Below, in pieces: positions 7,871-16,339 of a stretch of DNA of 64,000 bases (its first letter is position 1; every line of letters begins with the position of its first letter). The DNA comes from Streptomyces xanthochromogenes (lineage in GTDB: Bacteria; Actinomycetota; Actinomycetes; Streptomycetales; Streptomycetaceae), in assembly GCF_014650455.1 (NCBI RefSeq), contig NZ_BMUZ01000007.1:364388-428387 (forward strand), in the 5' to 3' direction. Under the pieces are notes generated by a model. It was not told the origin of the DNA. It saw only the letters and a list, made by a program, of their open reading frames with translations, and did no database searches. A program made the translations under genes and the position numbers.

Positions 7871-8209
7871 TCAGGCCCGGGCGGGGGCCGGGGCGCCGTC
7901 CGCGACCTTGGACTCCAGCTCCTTGGAGACCTTGCGCTCGACGAAGAAGGCGGCGGTGGGGATCGTGCCGGCGATCAGCACCCAGAGCTGCTTGCCGACC
8001 GGCCACTTGGCCTTGGAGCCCAGGTCGAAGGCGAAGACGAGGTAGATCACGTACAGCCAGCCGTGGGCGATGCCGACGACCTTCGTGAAGTCCGCGGCGC
8101 CGTTCATGTCCAGGATGTACTTGGCGATCACGCCCAGGGTCAGCAGGACCAGCAGTACGCCGGTGACGTACGCCATCACCCGGTAGCGGGTCAGTACGCT
8201 CTTTTTCAT
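7871..8209 (-). CDS. DUF3817 integral membrane protein
   Basis: This 112-residue protein has three hydrophobic segments (about 10-30, 45-64 and 75-93). A positively charged loop (SKAKWPVGKQL) and the conserved TIPTAAFFVERKVSKEL segment characterise DUF3817 proteins. ATG 8209 follows the MKKSVLTRYR leader, whose charge fits a cytoplasmic N-terminus. The function is unknown. A paralogue lies at 14549-14893. It sits alone between icmA and an intergenic repeat, on the same strand as icmA but separated from its palindromic promoter. Confidence 0.8.
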   Translation of the reverse strand: MKKSVLTRYRVMAYVTGVLLVLLTLGVIAKYILDMNGAADFTKVVGIAHGWLYVIYLVFAFDLGSKAKWPVGKQLWVLIAGTIPTAAFFVERKVSKELESKVADGAPAPARA

Positions 8210-8271
8210 GCGGTCGAGCGTAACGGGACATGCGGGGCGATCTTCCCCCGGGTGCCACCCGCGCGCCCGGC

Positions 8272-8480
8272 ACCAACCCCTGGGGCCCCGCCCCAGACCC
8301 GGTCCGCGCCTCAAGGGCGCTCGTCTTCAATCGCCGGACGGGCTGAAATGCCTCAATTCGGTCCGGCATCGAGGAGTTAGGGGCGCGGGGAACTGCGCGA
8401 CCGGCCACGCACGGTCCGCAGACGAGAACGGGTTTTGAGGGCGAAGCCCCGCGAACAGGGTGCGGGGCGCGGAGCCCCGT
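8272..8480. repeat. Dispersed intergenic repeat, copy 2
   Basis: The 8210-8503 gap holds no gene. It repeats the elements seen at 5.8 kb: a CTGGGGCCCCGCCCCAG hairpin (8280-8296), a CTCGTCTTCAATCGCCGGAC word, and GGGGCGCGGGGAACTGCGCG at about 8380-8400. It ends in a GGGGCGCGGAGCCCC-type palindrome just downstream of the MarR gene. Confidence 0.7.
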
Positions 8481-8503
8481 GGGTGGGGCGGGCCCCTGAG
8501 GGG

Positions 8504-9010
8504 CTACTCCTCGAAGTCTCGGGCCGCCACCCGCAGAGGGCGCAGGATCGCGAAGATCTCCCCGCACTCCTCAGCGTCGTACGCGCCGAGACCGAACTCC
8601 ATCGCCATCAGATCGCGCGTGGCCTGCTCCACGACCTCGCGGCCCTTGTCCGTGATGGACGCCAGCGTGCCGCGGCCGTCGTTCGGGTTGGGGCGCTTGT
8701 CCACGAGGCCCGACTTCACGAGGCGGTCGACCGTGTTCGTGACCGAGGTCGGGTGGACCATCAGACGCTCGCCGATCTTGGACATCGGCAGCTCGCCCGC
8801 CTTGGAGAAGGTGAGCAGCACCAGCGCCTCGTACCGCGCGAACGTCAGGCCGTACGGCTTGACCACCGCGTCGACCTCGGCCAGCAGGATCTGGTGCGCC
8901 CGCATGATCGAGGTGATCGCCCCCATCGCGGGCACGGGGCCCCAGCGCTGCTGCCAGAGTTCGTCGGCTCGGGCGATGGGATCGAAGGGAAGGCTGAGCG
9001 GCTTGGGCAC
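8504..9010 (-). CDS. MarR-family transcriptional regulator
   Basis: This 168-residue protein has a central winged helix. GLTFARYEALVLLTFSKAGE leads to LPMSKIGERLMVHPTSVTNT (recognition helix) and a wing with KSGLVDKRPNPNDGRGTLAS, the standard MarR DxRG-like signature. Flanking N- and C-terminal helices form the dimer interface. From memory it matches the SCO5413 type of Streptomyces. ATG 9010 starts MPKPLSLPFD. No divergent partner is obvious: the GH6 gene begins 192 bases away on the other strand, so it could be a target. The ligand is unknown. Confidence 0.88.
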   Translation of the reverse strand: MPKPLSLPFDPIARADELWQQRWGPVPAMGAITSIMRAHQILLAEVDAVVKPYGLTFARYEALVLLTFSKAGELPMSKIGERLMVHPTSVTNTVDRLVKSGLVDKRPNPNDGRGTLASITDKGREVVEQATRDLMAMEFGLGAYDAEECGEIFAILRPLRVAARDFEE

Positions 9011-9202
9011 CCGTTGACCTTACCCACAGGTCACATGCCGGTCAGCCCCGTCTCGCAGTTCGGTACCCCACCCGGTGCGCGCGGAGTCGGCCCGCGCCCG
9101 TGGCCCGTACCGCCCGGCATGGCGCTCCCCCACGCAGGGTGACCGTTATGTCACTATTGCCCGGTCCCGTGCACGCCCTCGCGACCCCTCTAAGGGGGCC
9201 GG

Positions 9203-10213
9203 ATGTCCCGGTACCGAATCCTCGTCGCCGCCGCTCTGCTCGCCGCCACCGGCTGTTCGTCCGGTGCCGGCCCGGACGAGGCCTCCGTGGCCCAGGGCCG
9301 TGCTCAGGCCGAGGCCGCCCCCGCGCCCGCGCCCGGCTCCCCGTTCTGGGTCGACCCGGAGAGCGACGCCGTCCGGCAGATCAGGCTCTGGCAGGGGCAG
9401 GGCCGTACCGCGGACGCCCAGGTGCTGCGGCGGATCGCCGACCGGCCGGTGGCCGTGTGGCCGTCCGGTGCCGACCCGCGGCCCCGCATCCGCAAGGCGG
9501 TCGAGGGCGCCGCCAAGAACCGGCGGACCGCGCTGTTCGTGGCGTACAACATCCCCCACCGCGACTGCGGCAAGTACTCGGCGGGCGGCGCGAGCGACGT
9601 CGACGGCTACCGCGCCTGGTACGGGACGTTCGCGGACGCCATCGGGGACGCCCCGGCCGTCGTGGTCCTGGAGCCCGACGCGGTCGCCCACATGGTCGAC
9701 GGGTGCACGACTGTCGACCATCACGCCGAGCGCTATCAGCTGCTGAACGAGGCCGTCGAGCACCTCAAGAAGCTTCCCCGCACCAAGGTCTACCTGGATG
9801 CGGGCAACCCGTCGTGGATTCCCGATCCCGGCAGTCTCGTCGAGCCGCTGCGGCGGGCCGGGGTCGACAAGGCGGACGGGTTCGCGCTGAACGTGTCCAA
9901 CTTCCAGACCGACGAGAGCGTCCGGGCGTACGGCGCGAAGGTGTCCCAGGGCCTGGACGGCAAGCACTTCGTCATGGACACCAGCCGCAACGGCGACGGG
10001 CCCCTGCGCGACGACCGGGACCAGGCCTGGTGCAATCCCCCGGGCCGCTCGCTCGGGGCGCCGCCCTCGGTCAGCACGGGGGACCCGCTCGTCGACGCGT
10101 TCCTGTGGATCAAGCGGCCCGGCGACTCGGACGGGCCCTGCCGCGGGGGCCCGTCCGCCGGCACCTGGTGGCCGGACTACGCGCTCGGGCTCGCCAAGCG
10201 CGCGCGGTACTGA
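9203..10213 (+). CDS. GH6 endoglucanase-like lipoprotein (CslZ-like)
   Basis: The 336-residue protein starts with a lipoprotein signal, LVAAALLAATGC|SS, so it is probably anchored outside the membrane. The mature part is a glycoside hydrolase family 6 barrel. HRDCGKYSAGG carries the conserved Asp of the first catalytic motif and VVLEPDAVAHM the proton-donor Asp. Trp/Tyr-rich C-terminal segments (WCNPPGRSLG, FLWIKRPGDSDG) complete the family pattern. It has no cellulose-binding module. It converges with glxA and cslA; in S. coelicolor a GH6 gene (cslZ) accompanies cslA-glxA, so a role in trimming the nascent tip glycan is inferred. ATG 9203 follows an AAGGGGGCCGG ribosome site. Confidence 0.85.
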   Translation: MSRYRILVAAALLAATGCSSGAGPDEASVAQGRAQAEAAPAPAPGSPFWVDPESDAVRQIRLWQGQGRTADAQVLRRIADRPVAVWPSGADPRPRIRKAVEGAAKNRRTALFVAYNIPHRDCGKYSAGGASDVDGYRAWYGTFADAIGDAPAVVVLEPDAVAHMVDGCTTVDHHAERYQLLNEAVEHLKKLPRTKVYLDAGNPSWIPDPGSLVEPLRRAGVDKADGFALNVSNFQTDESVRAYGAKVSQGLDGKHFVMDTSRNGDGPLRDDRDQAWCNPPGRSLGAPPSVSTGDPLVDAFLWIKRPGDSDGPCRGGPSAGTWWPDYALGLAKRARY

Positions 10214-10254
10214 CCGGAGCCGGTCCGGCCCTGGTCGGCCCGGCCGGGGTCAGT
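10209..10254. terminator. Imperfect inverted repeat spanning both convergent stop codons
   Basis: ACTGACCggagCCGG pairs with CCGGccggGGTCAGT. The stop codons of the GH6 gene (10211-10213) and of glxA (10250-10252) lie in opposite arms. With only 36 bases between the genes, this is probably a bidirectional terminator. No T-tract is present. Confidence 0.45.
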
Positions 10255-12205
10255 CCACCCGGAGCCACTTCGCCTCGGACGGTGTGCCCTCCTGGTCGGA
10301 CGCGAAGACCATGTACCAGCCGGGCGGGACGAGTGCGTGGTCCTTCGGGACGGCGATCGTGACCGAGTTCTTGTCCTTGGTCAGACCCAGCTCGATCGAG
10401 CGCTGCTCCACGTCCGTGGTGTGCGTGACCGCGCTCGGCCGCATCAGCCGGGCCTTGACGACGCGCTCGGGGTGGTCGGTCTTGAACGTGGCCTTCCCGT
10501 CGGCGGCCGCGGCTTCGGGGCCGTCGCCGAGCACGGGACGCTTGTCCTTGTCCCGGTAGAGGTAGGGCGGGGTGTAGACCTCCATGCGCTGCTCGAACTT
10601 GCCGAGCTTGGTGTTGTTCTTGTCGCCGAAGAGCGAGTCGGAGCCGAAGGTGGCGACCCGGCCGTCGGGCAGCAGCAGCGCCTCGGAGTGGTAGTTGCGG
10701 CCGATCGTGGGGTCGGCCGCCTCGCGGAAGGCGTTCGCCTTGGGGTCGTAGAACTGGGCCTTGAGGATGTTGGAGCCGCCCCGGCCGCGGTAGTCGGACG
10801 AACCGCCGCTGGTGAAGACGGAGTCGTCCGGCATCAGCACACTGTTCAAGTACCGCGTGCCCTGCGGGAGTTCGGGGCCGGCCTGGAAGGCGGGGCTGTT
10901 CTGCTTCAGGTCCACCACGGCGGTGCGCGGGGTGGCCTTCTCGGACTCGCCGACCCCGCCGCCGCCGAGCAGCATGAAGCGCTGGTCCTGGGCGGGCGGC
11001 AGCAGGAGTGAACTGGCCGTCTCCAGCTGGTCGGTGGCGTTCAGGCCGCCGATCCTGGTGAAGGTGTTCTTCTCGACGTCCCACACGCCCGGCTCGCGGC
11101 CCTTGTTGGCGGGCCCGTAACCGGAGTTGGCGCCGGAGTAGAAGAGCTTGCCGCCCTTGGTCAGGAACAGGGAGGGATAGGTCGGGAAGTAGCGGGTGGG
11201 GCCCTTGGACCACTTCTTGGTCTTCGGGTCGTAGATCTCGTTGTCGCCCTGGAGGATGGCGCCCACGTCGTCGAGCCCGGAGACGGCGAGCACCTTGCCG
11301 TCCTGGAGCGTGGTGAGCGTCGGGTACCAGCGGGCCTCCTTCATGGGGGCCACCGGGACGTACTTCTCGGCCTTGGGGTCGAACTCGTACGCCGCCCTGA
11401 TCCCCTGGTAGTCCTGCTTGTCCAGGGTTATCTTCTCGGCGAGCCCGTACACGTTGTCGGCGTCCTTGCCGGTCAGGCCCTCGACCTCGTACTGGGCCTG
11501 GTCGGTGGCGACCGACTGGGGGCCCGGCGCGACGGCTTCGACGAAGACGCGCGCCTCGGCGGCGGTGGTCTTGGTCTTCCAGGGCTTCATCTGCCCGGTG
11601 GCGTAGTACGAGATCTCGAACTCGCGCTTGGCGCGCGGCACCGTGACGTCGAACCTGGAGACGTACTCCACGCCCGACGGGGAGCGGAACTTGGTCCCCT
11701 TCTTGACGGTGACGTCCTTGTTCGGGTCCTCGTTCTTGACCCGCATGCCGCCGCCGGCCCGCTTCACCTCGCCGTCCAGGACCTCGTAGCGGGCCGTGCC
11801 GCCGGCCACCAGCAGGTTGCCGTTGGGGAGTTGGGCGTGGCCGCCGCAGAAGAAGTCCTCGGGGGTGGGGATCTTCTTGAAGGAGTTGTCCTTCGGGTTC
11901 CACAGGACGGTGTCGAAGGTGCCCGCGTCGAAGTGGTCCTGCTTGTTGCCGGAGCCCGCGATGATCAGCACCTTGCCGGTGTGCAGCAGGGCCGTGTGGA
12001 TGGCGTTGGTGCGGTACTCCTTGGGGATGTCGACGTCCTGCCAGGCGCCGAACTTCGCCATGTACTCGGGCTGCGCGATCTCGTACGCGTGGTACTGCTC
12101 GGTGGCGAAGGAGAGCGCGGCGGGTGCGTTGAGCCCCGCGAGGACCACGACGGCGCCGCCGCCGAACAGGGTCTTCTTCGTCCGCTTCGAGGGCCGGTAT
12201 GCCAT
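10250..12205 (-). CDS. glxA: Membrane-anchored radical copper oxidase, galactose-oxidase-like
   Basis: The protein has 651 residues, with an N-terminal positively charged leader and one membrane anchor (about 12-33). The rest is the kelch propeller plus C-terminal domain of the galactose oxidase family. Expected active-site residues are present: Cys120 (DFFCGGHA) and Tyr339 (TRYFPTYPS) for the Cys-Tyr cofactor, Trp293 in ARWYPT, Tyr504-His505 in GRNYHSEALLLP, and the His of SAVTHTTDVEQR. GlxA acts with CslA in depositing a glycan at hyphal tips and is needed for aerial growth in S. lividans (known). The ATG lies 3 bases after the cslA stop, with GGAGGG inside the cslA end. Confidence 0.92.
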   Translation of the reverse strand: MAYRPSKRTKKTLFGGGAVVVLAGLNAPAALSFATEQYHAYEIAQPEYMAKFGAWQDVDIPKEYRTNAIHTALLHTGKVLIIAGSGNKQDHFDAGTFDTVLWNPKDNSFKKIPTPEDFFCGGHAQLPNGNLLVAGGTARYEVLDGEVKRAGGGMRVKNEDPNKDVTVKKGTKFRSPSGVEYVSRFDVTVPRAKREFEISYYATGQMKPWKTKTTAAEARVFVEAVAPGPQSVATDQAQYEVEGLTGKDADNVYGLAEKITLDKQDYQGIRAAYEFDPKAEKYVPVAPMKEARWYPTLTTLQDGKVLAVSGLDDVGAILQGDNEIYDPKTKKWSKGPTRYFPTYPSLFLTKGGKLFYSGANSGYGPANKGREPGVWDVEKNTFTRIGGLNATDQLETASSLLLPPAQDQRFMLLGGGGVGESEKATPRTAVVDLKQNSPAFQAGPELPQGTRYLNSVLMPDDSVFTSGGSSDYRGRGGSNILKAQFYDPKANAFREAADPTIGRNYHSEALLLPDGRVATFGSDSLFGDKNNTKLGKFEQRMEVYTPPYLYRDKDKRPVLGDGPEAAAADGKATFKTDHPERVVKARLMRPSAVTHTTDVEQRSIELGLTKDKNSVTIAVPKDHALVPPGWYMVFASDQEGTPSEAKWLRVD

Positions 12206-12208
12206 GAC

Positions 12209-13975
12209 TCAGTTCCCTCCTGTCGTCGTGGCGATGGCGGGTTCCGCCTCGCCCGTGGTCGTGGGCTTGCGGTCGGCGAGCTTGGCCGCACCGCGGGCCG
12301 TGGCGCGTTCGCGCAGCGTGGTCCAGGCCCAGATCGCGGCCGGGGCCAGCGCGATGCACAGCGCGAGCACGGCCCAGGTGCGCATCGCGGCGTGGGTGTG
12401 CCGGTAGTGCACGGAGGCGACCAGCGAGCCGGCGAGCACGGCCGCCCAGAACAGGTGGATGCGGAACGTCCACAGCCGGTCGGGGCTGGTCTGGCCGCCC
12501 TTGGGGGTGACCACGAACCGGCCGCGGGTGCGCAGCACGGCCGAGCCGAGCGACTTGAGGTAGATGGGCGCCGAGAGCGCCGACATGCCCATCCCGGCGA
12601 GACCGCCCGAGCCCTCGGGTTCGTGCGGCGAGACGTTGTGCCGCCGGTTCCACAGGTACAGGCCGATCTGGAGTGCGGCCGCGTCGCTGTAGAGCATCAG
12701 CCAGACCGATGCGCTGACCTCGGTGCCGGAGGCGCCGAACCACAGGAACAGGACACAACTGACGATTCCCAGAAGCCAGTTGACGGCCGTCATGGGGTAG
12801 TACACGAGCATCAGGGTGTACGAGAGCAGCCGGCCGGGCGGCATGGTGAACGGCGCCTTCCAGTACTGCTTGAACAGCGTCTCGTAGGTGCCGCGCGACC
12901 AGCGCATCTGCTGGGTGAAGAAGTCGGTCCAGGAAGCCGGGCCCTCGCCGACGGCCAGCACGTCCGGGGTGTACACGGAGCGCCAGTGGCGGCCGGTCTT
13001 CGGGTTCTTGTGCCGATGCAGTTCGAAGCCGGTGGCCATGTCCTCGGTGATCGAGTCGTACAGGCCGCCGATCTGCCGCAGCGCCGAGATCCGCACCACG
13101 TTGTTGGTGCCGACGAACATGGGCGCCCGGTAGCGGTTGCCGGCCCGCTGGATCAGCGCGTGGAAGAGGAACTGCTGGGATTCGGCCGCCTTGGTGACGG
13201 GCGAGTCGTAGTTGCCGTACACCTGCGGCCCGACGACGAAGGCGACGTCCGGGTCACGGAAGTAACCCATCATCCGTTCGAGGAAGTTGGGGAGCGGGGC
13301 GTGGTCGGTGTCGACGGAGGCGAAGAAGTCGTAGCCGCCGCCGTGCATCGCGATCCAGGCGTTGTAGTTGCCGTGCTTGGTGCGCGCCTTGTGGACGCCC
13401 TTCTTGCGGTTCCACTCGGGGACGCCCTTGCGGGTGAAGTGGCGTACGCCCAGCTCGGCGCAGAGCGCCCGGGCCTGCTCGTCGTCGCCCTCGTCCAGGA
13501 GCCAGATGTCGAGCTTCCCGGGGTGGGTGAGCCGGACGGCCGCCTCCAGGGTGTTCCGCACCATGGATATGGGTTCCTTGCCCGGCACGTACGTGGTGAG
13601 GAAGGCGACCCGGGTGCCCTCTTCGGGGGTGACCGGAACGGGGTCGCGGGCGACCAGCGTGGCGTGGGCGACGGAGGCGACGTTGGCGACCATGAAGAGC
13701 TCGATGAGGCCGATCGAGACCAGCATCGCGATGTCGAGGCCGACCAGCCAGCGGTCGCCGCCCTCGCGCTCGACCCAGTGGCTGGGCCAGACGAGATAGA
13801 CGAGCAGCAGGCCGGTGAGTATCGGCGCCAGGGTCATCAGGAGGACGGCGCGTATGCGGTGCGGCTCCTGGGAGAGGAGGCTCCGGTACTGCACCCGGTA
13901 GGGCGAGGGGCCCGGATCGGTGAGCGGTCCGGCTAGCCGGCTGTGGGTGTCGTAGTCGTAGCCCTCCGGGCGCAC
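12209..13975 (-). CDS. cslA: Cellulose synthase-like GT2 membrane glycosyltransferase
   Basis: The 588-residue polymerase has two N-terminal membrane helices (about 43-62 and 78-100), a cytoplasmic GT2 domain and a C-terminal membrane bundle. Processive-synthase motifs appear in order: Asp161 in LLDEGDD, DTD at 222-224, TED at 310-312, and QQMRW at 355-359. No PilZ domain is present. CslA makes the beta-glucan at Streptomyces hyphal tips and works with GlxA. From memory it also interacts with DivIVA, a partner of Scy/FilP-type polarisome proteins encoded 7 kb away here. GTG 13975 is supported by GGAGG 8 bases upstream. Confidence 0.93.
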   Translation of the reverse strand: MRPEGYDYDTHSRLAGPLTDPGPSPYRVQYRSLLSQEPHRIRAVLLMTLAPILTGLLLVYLVWPSHWVEREGGDRWLVGLDIAMLVSIGLIELFMVANVASVAHATLVARDPVPVTPEEGTRVAFLTTYVPGKEPISMVRNTLEAAVRLTHPGKLDIWLLDEGDDEQARALCAELGVRHFTRKGVPEWNRKKGVHKARTKHGNYNAWIAMHGGGYDFFASVDTDHAPLPNFLERMMGYFRDPDVAFVVGPQVYGNYDSPVTKAAESQQFLFHALIQRAGNRYRAPMFVGTNNVVRISALRQIGGLYDSITEDMATGFELHRHKNPKTGRHWRSVYTPDVLAVGEGPASWTDFFTQQMRWSRGTYETLFKQYWKAPFTMPPGRLLSYTLMLVYYPMTAVNWLLGIVSCVLFLWFGASGTEVSASVWLMLYSDAAALQIGLYLWNRRHNVSPHEPEGSGGLAGMGMSALSAPIYLKSLGSAVLRTRGRFVVTPKGGQTSPDRLWTFRIHLFWAAVLAGSLVASVHYRHTHAAMRTWAVLALCIALAPAAIWAWTTLRERATARGAAKLADRKPTTTGEAEPAIATTTGGN

Positions 13976-14012
13976 GGTGCCCTCCAGCGGATCGTCGAGC
14001 AGGGTTTGAACT

Positions 14013-14036
14013 GGGTTGATAACCCCACAAAAGTGG
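14013..14036. promoter_or_regulatory. Two abutting short hairpins in the cslA leader
   Basis: GGGTT-gat-AACCC (14013-14025) and CCAC-aaaa-GTGG (14025-14036) abut some 40-60 bases upstream of the cslA GTG. They sit in a locally AT-rich part of the 280-base upstream region (13976-14255). They could be operators or leader RNA hairpins. Otherwise that region holds only the terminator at 14182-14220. Confidence 0.4.
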
Positions 14037-14181
14037 AGAAAGCCCGGCGTGTCGACTGGAGTACTCCGAGTGAGCGGTTCTCGATGGGGCGCCTTTTTCG
14101 CGTGCGGGCATGACGAACCGCCGGAACGGGCCTCCCCCGGGACGCGCCCGGGGCCGCCCGCCCGGCCCCGCCCGGCGGACG

Positions 14182-14220
14182 CACGAGAGCCCCCGGCCTG
14201 GGCGGCCGGGGGCTCTCGTG
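14182..14220. terminator. Strong hairpin terminator, perfect 17-bp stem
   Basis: The arms at 14182-14198 and 14204-14220 (CACGAGAGCCCCCGGCC and its complement) enclose a TGGGC loop. The hairpin lies 36 bases beyond the stop of the minus-strand DUF77/MTH1187 gene and upstream of cslA, insulating cslA. There is no T-run, as is usual for Streptomyces terminators. Confidence 0.8.
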
Positions 14221-14255
14221 ACGGGGTTCCCGAAGGGGTGGTCCCGGGGTGGGTG

Positions 14256-14552
14256 CTACTCGGCGGCCAGATGCCGCTCCACCGTCTCCACCTTGGACGT
14301 CAGACCGTCCGTGACACCGGGGCGGATGTCCGCCTTGAGCACGAGGGAGACCCGGTTCGAGCGGGCCTCGACGGCGGCGACGGCCCGCTTCACGACGTCC
14401 ATCACCTCGTCCCACTCGCCCTCGATGGAGGTGAACATGGCGTCCGTACGGTTGGGCAGGCCGGACTCGCGCACCACGCGGACCGCTTCCGCGACGTACT
14501 CCCCCACGTCCTCGCCGACGCCGAGCGGGCTGACCGAGAAGGCGACGATCAT
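14256..14552 (-). CDS. MTH1187/YqgV-family thiamine-binding-fold protein (DUF77)
   Basis: The 98-residue protein opens MIVAFSVSPLGVGEDVGEYV and continues with RTDAMFTSIEGEWDEVMDVV and SLVLKADIRPG. These are the landmarks of the MTH1187 (DUF77) ferredoxin-like fold. Some members bind thiamine or related pyrimidines; the cellular role is unsettled. Its ATG overlaps the TGA of the preceding DUF3817 gene (ATGA), so the two are translationally coupled. A 17-bp-stem terminator follows. Family assignment is good; ligand unknown. Confidence 0.85.
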   Translation of the reverse strand: MIVAFSVSPLGVGEDVGEYVAEAVRVVRESGLPNRTDAMFTSIEGEWDEVMDVVKRAVAAVEARSNRVSLVLKADIRPGVTDGLTSKVETVERHLAAE

Positions 14553-14893
14553 GCGTTGACCACGCCTTCCTTGCGAGCACGGGTCGCGATCACGGCGTCG
14601 TCCAGCTCGCGCCGGATCTTGCGCTCGGCGAAGAAGCCGCCGAAGGGCAGCACCGCGAGCACGAAGTAGAGCGCGCCGGTCTTCGCCGACCACTTGGTGC
14701 GGTTCCAGGCGTCCAGCCAGAACAGCACGTACAGCGTGAACAGGATGCCGTGGACCATGCCCATCACCATGACCCCGTCGAACGAGGTGGTGCGCTTGAG
14801 CACGGAGCAGACCAGCAGGATCGGGAACGAGATGGCCTCGGGGAGCGAGACCAGTCGGAGTCGATGCAGGGCGGAGGCTGTCTTGATGTCCAC
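14549..14893 (-). CDS. DUF3817 integral membrane protein (paralogue of 7871-8209)
   Basis: This 114-residue membrane protein has three hydrophobic segments and the family segment VLPFGGFFAERKIRREL near the C-terminus, matching the paralogue at 7.9-8.2 kb. I chose GTG 14893 (VDIKTASALHRLR) because it gives the N-terminus of related proteins. The open frame continues to 15001 but adds a Pro/Arg-rich stretch unlike the family, with MSEWGTFVHAF as an alternative start. It is translationally coupled to the DUF77 gene. Function unknown. Confidence 0.75.
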   Translation of the reverse strand: MDIKTASALHRLRLVSLPEAISFPILLVCSVLKRTTSFDGVMVMGMVHGILFTLYVLFWLDAWNRTKWSAKTGALYFVLAVLPFGGFFAERKIRRELDDAVIATRARKEGVVNA

Positions 14894-15050
14894 GGGCGGG
14901 GGCACCTTCGCTGGGAGGGGCGGGCGGCGGCGGTCGTCTGGCGGCGATCCGTCGGCAGCGATCTTTGTGAACGCATGCACAAACGTTCCCCATTCTGACA
15001 TCGCGCTCTTGCCCCTGTCGGGGCGGGTCCCCGCCCGCTAACGTCGGGCC

Positions 15051-15689
15051 GTGGCAATGTTCCGACTCCAGGGCAGCAAGGTGCTCGCCGTCGACATGAC
15101 CGGCGACGCCGTCAAAGCGAAGAACGGCTCGATGGTCGCCTACGACGGCCAGATGGCGTTCAAGAAGATGACCGGCGGAGGTGAGGGTCTGCGCGGCATG
15201 GTGACCCGCCGCCTCACCGGCGAACAGATGACCGTGATGGAGGTGAAGGGGCACGGCACGTGCTACTTCGCCGACCGCGCGAGCGAGATCAACCTCGTGA
15301 GCCTCAACGGCGACAAGCTCTACGTCGAGTCGAGCAACCTGCTCGCCACCGACGCCGGGCTGCGCACCGGCACCACCTTCACCGGCCTGCGGGGCGCCAG
15401 CCAGGGCAACGGCCTGTTCACCACGACCGTCGAGGGCCAGGGCCAGGCCGCGATCATGTCGGACGGCCCCGCCGTGGTGCTGCGGGTCGGCGCCCAGTAC
15501 CCGCTGTCCGTCGACCCCGGCGCGTACATCGCCCACCAGGGCAACCTCCGGCAGAGCTTCCAGTCCGGGGTGACCTTCCGGACCTTCCTCGGCGAGGGCT
15601 CGGGCGAGGCCTTCCAGATCCGGTTCGAGGGCGAGGGCCTGGTGTACGTGCAGCCCAGCGAGCGCAACACGATCGGCGGGGACGTCTGA
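15051..15689 (+). CDS. AIM24-family protein 1
   Basis: This 212-residue all-beta protein belongs to the AIM24 (TIGR00266-like) family. It has the repeated turns NGSMVAYDGQMAFKKMTGG and GHGTCYFADRASEINLVSLN, and ends GEGLVYVQPSERN. No membrane segment or signal is seen. The family is widespread but its biochemical role is unknown; the mitochondrial namesake affects inner-membrane architecture. GTG 15051 (or ATG 15057) is preceded by TAACGT six bases upstream and no ribosome site, consistent with a leaderless start. It is first of three overlapping AIM24 genes. Confidence 0.85.
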   Translation: MAMFRLQGSKVLAVDMTGDAVKAKNGSMVAYDGQMAFKKMTGGGEGLRGMVTRRLTGEQMTVMEVKGHGTCYFADRASEINLVSLNGDKLYVESSNLLATDAGLRTGTTFTGLRGASQGNGLFTTTVEGQGQAAIMSDGPAVVLRVGAQYPLSVDPGAYIAHQGNLRQSFQSGVTFRTFLGEGSGEAFQIRFEGEGLVYVQPSERNTIGGDV

Positions 15690-16339
15690 TGCCCTTCCGC
15701 GAGGTCAACTCCAAGATGGTCGAGGCGACGGTCGGCCCCGGCCAGAAGATGTTCAGCCAGCGCGGCGCGATGCTCGCGTACAAGGGCGAGGTGTCCTTCA
15801 CGCCCAACATCCAGGGCGGCCAGGGCGGCCTGATGTCGATGATCGGCCGCCGGGTGGCCAACGAGGCAACGCCCCTGATGACGGTCGAAGGCAGCGGCAC
15901 CGTGATGTTCGGCCACGGCGGCCATCACATCCAGGTCATCAACCTGCAGGGCGACACCCTGTACGTGGAGGCCGACCGGCTGCTCGCCTTCGACGGCAGC
16001 CTGCAGCAGGGCACGATGTTCATGGGCTCGCAGGGCGGGGTCATGGGCATGGTGCGCGGCCAGGTGACCGGGCAGGGCCTGTTCACCACCACGCTCAAGG
16101 GCCACGGGGCCGTGGCCGTGATGGCGCACGGTGGCGTGATCGAGCTGCCGATCACCCCGCAGCGGCCGGTCCACGTCGACCCCCAGGCCTATGTCGCCCA
16201 CCACGGCGACGTGCGCAACAAGCTCTCGACCGCGCTCGGCTGGCGCGACATGGTGGGCCGGGGCTCCGGCGAGGCCTTCCAGCTCGAACTGTCCGGCCAG
16301 GGCGCCGTGTACGTGCAGGCCTCGGAGGAGAAGCTGTGA
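15689..16339 (+). CDS. AIM24-family protein 2
   Basis: This 216-residue paralogue of the preceding protein shares GAMLAYKGEVSFTPNIQGG, GSGTVMFGHGGHHIQVINLQ and the C-terminal GQGAVYVQASEEK. The ATG shares one base with the stop of gene 1 (TGATG), so it depends on upstream translation. The internal Gly-rich segment (GSQGGVMGMVRGQ) is longer than in gene 1. Function unknown; the tandem arrangement suggests a hetero-oligomer, which is inference. Confidence 0.85.
   Translation: MPFREVNSKMVEATVGPGQKMFSQRGAMLAYKGEVSFTPNIQGGQGGLMSMIGRRVANEATPLMTVEGSGTVMFGHGGHHIQVINLQGDTLYVEADRLLAFDGSLQQGTMFMGSQGGVMGMVRGQVTGQGLFTTTLKGHGAVAVMAHGGVIELPITPQRPVHVDPQAYVAHHGDVRNKLSTALGWRDMVGRGSGEAFQLELSGQGAVYVQASEEKL

Noticed and set aside
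11831..13936. Plus-strand 701-residue frame across glxA and cslA
   Set aside because: Shadow of two well-supported minus-strand genes with all catalytic motifs; no recognisable domain.
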